Positions 5,136-5,996 of a stretch of DNA of 5,996 bases are shown here, piece by piece (within the stretch, counting starts at the first letter, position 1; the number at the start of each line of letters is the position of its first letter). The DNA is from an uncultured delta proteobacterium (GTDB lineage: Bacteria; Myxococcota_A; Polyangia; Polyangiales; Ga0077539). A program made the position numbers and the translations under genes. The stretch lies in the NCBI GenBank assembly GCA_903885885.1, contig CAISKJ010001580.1:1-5996 (forward strand). Direction: 5' to 3'. The notes below the pieces were generated by a model. That model was not told the DNA's origin. It ran no database searches and saw only the letters and a program-made list of their open reading frames with translations.

Positions 5136-5996
5136 TCAGGGGCCGCCCGCGAGGGCCTTGCGCTCGGCGTCCCAGGCGAGGCGCTCGGCCTCCCAGCGCG
5201 CCTCGAGGGCCTCCCAGGTGGGGTAGTCGAGGCCCGGGATGCGCGGCGTCTCGACGCGCCAGCCCTGCGCGCGGTCGAAGGCCTCCCACACGGCGATGCG
5301 ACGGGCGAGGCCCTCGGGCGCGTCGCAGTCGCAGCCGCGCGCGTCTTCGAAGTCCTGCGGCGAGCGCACCAGCGAGCGGCCTTCGAGGGCGAGGGCGAGC
5401 GCCAGCGTGGTGCGCGCGTACGACGCAACGCGGGCGAAGGGCGTGTCGGCGAAGCGCGCGGGCGCGGGGCCGTCGAGCACGAGGCGCCCGTCGCGCGTGT
5501 GGGCCCGCGCGAGCATCGCGCGCTCGGCGCCCGCGACGCCGAAGAGGCTCACGGCGTCGGGCTCGACGACGAGGTCGTGCGTGGGCCGATGGAGGCCGCC
5601 CGAGAGGGTGAGGTCGTGCTTCCACATGCGCAGCCAGAGGCCCATACGGAGGTAGAAGCGCACCGTGCGCTGCCACGCCCAGCACGTGTCGAGGCGGTAC
5701 CCGACGCCCCGCGCGGCGAGCGTCGCGCCGAGGCGCGCGAGCGTGCGCGCGCCGACCCCCGCGCCCCGCGCCGAGGGAAACACATAGAGGCTCGACACGC
5801 GCGCCTCGACGACGCCGAAGAGCGTGTGCGAGAGGGCGAGGGTGCCCACGCGCGCGCCGCCTTCGACGATCCACCAGGCGCGCTCGTGGGCCTCGCGGCG
5901 ACGCAGGGGCCACGGCGCCTCGAGCGTCGCGCGGGCGAGCCAGTCGTCGCGGCGCTCGGCGGTGAGCGCGCGCGGGTCGGTGCGGTCGCCGAGGCG
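5136..5996 (-). CDS. GNAT-family N-acetyltransferase (5' end outside window)
   Basis: The frame is open from the window edge for 286 codons to TGA at 5138..5136; a GTG at 5849 exists, but the GNAT fold clearly begins before it (WWIVEGGARVGTLALS precedes and spans it), so the real start lies beyond 5996. The acetyl-CoA-binding motif A is VSSLYVFPSARGAGVG, with the R-G-x-G-x-G pyrophosphate loop encoded near 5766 to 5749. Motif B follows as TVRFYLRMGLWLR. GNAT enzymes move an acetyl group from acetyl-CoA to an amine of a small molecule, peptide or protein; the acceptor here is not predictable. About 140 residues after the GNAT core match nothing I recognise; they include DARGCDCDAPEG (two cysteines) and end in a charged, probably helical tail (EARWEAERLAWDAERKALAGGP region). 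It lies upstream of the lipoxygenase-like gene on the same strand, but the 63-base gap leaves it open whether they share a transcript. Confidence 0.82.
   Translation of the reverse strand, partial: RLGDRTDPRALTAERRDDWLARATLEAPWPLRRREAHERAWWIVEGGARVGTLALSHTLFGVVEARVSSLYVFPSARGAGVGARTLARLGATLAARGVGYRLDTCWAWQRTVRFYLRMGLWLRMWKHDLTLSGGLHRPTHDLVVEPDAVSLFGVAGAERAMLARAHTRDGRLVLDGPAPARFADTPFARVASYARTTLALALALEGRSLVRSPQDFEDARGCDCDAPEGLARRIAVWEAFDRAQGWRVETPRIPGLDYPTWEALEARWEAERLAWDAERKALAGGP

Noticed and set aside
1801..5913. A 4.1 kb open frame on the minus strand in another register, crossing four genes
   Set aside because: Its translation is an Arg/Ala/Pro/His-rich string with no domain pattern, and it overlaps well-supported P450, lipoxygenase-like and GNAT frames. 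It is open only because the GC-rich codons of the real genes leave few stops.

Overview
The window is about 6 kb of very GC-rich DNA (roughly 70% or more by eye). Nearly every real codon ends in G or C, so long shadow reading frames are open on both strands. All five genes I can support lie on the minus strand and are tightly packed. There is no gene-free stretch over 63 bases and no sign of RNA genes, CRISPR arrays, insertion sequences or tRNAs. The composition, the lipoxygenase and P450 repertoire, and the fusion to cyclic-nucleotide sensor domains suggest a large-genome myxobacterium (Myxococcota) or a relative. That assignment is inference; no phylogenetic marker is present.

In transcription order (right to left): (1) 5996..5136, a GNAT-family N-acetyltransferase whose 5' end is outside the window; (2) after a 63-base gap, 5072..3666, a divergent and very short lipoxygenase-like protein; (3) after 15 bases, 3650..1560, a cytochrome P450 fused at its C-terminus to two tandem cyclic-nucleotide-binding domains; (4) after 45 bases, 1514..690, a DUF3025 protein; (5) overlapping it by 4 bases, 693..1, a zinc-ribbon protein with a membrane segment, cut off by the window edge.

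The core of interest is the lipoxygenase/P450 pair. In plants, fungi and animals, a fatty-acid dioxygenase makes a hydroperoxide and a P450 that does not need to activate O2 rearranges it (oxylipin or eicosanoid synthesis). Here the two genes are neighbours in one apparent operon. The P450 I-helix lacks the acid/threonine pair used for O2 activation, having Gln-Tyr instead, while the heme cysteine and ExxR motif are intact. The P450 also carries two cyclic-nucleotide pockets whose key Glu and Arg residues are kept. My working hypothesis is a bacterial oxylipin-forming operon whose second enzyme is gated by cAMP or cGMP. The gene fusion and residue substitutions are visible in the sequence; the substrate, the chemistry and the regulation are inferred.

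The two downstream genes (DUF3025 and zinc-ribbon/membrane) are translationally coupled to each other and may be a separate housekeeping pair that merely follows the module.
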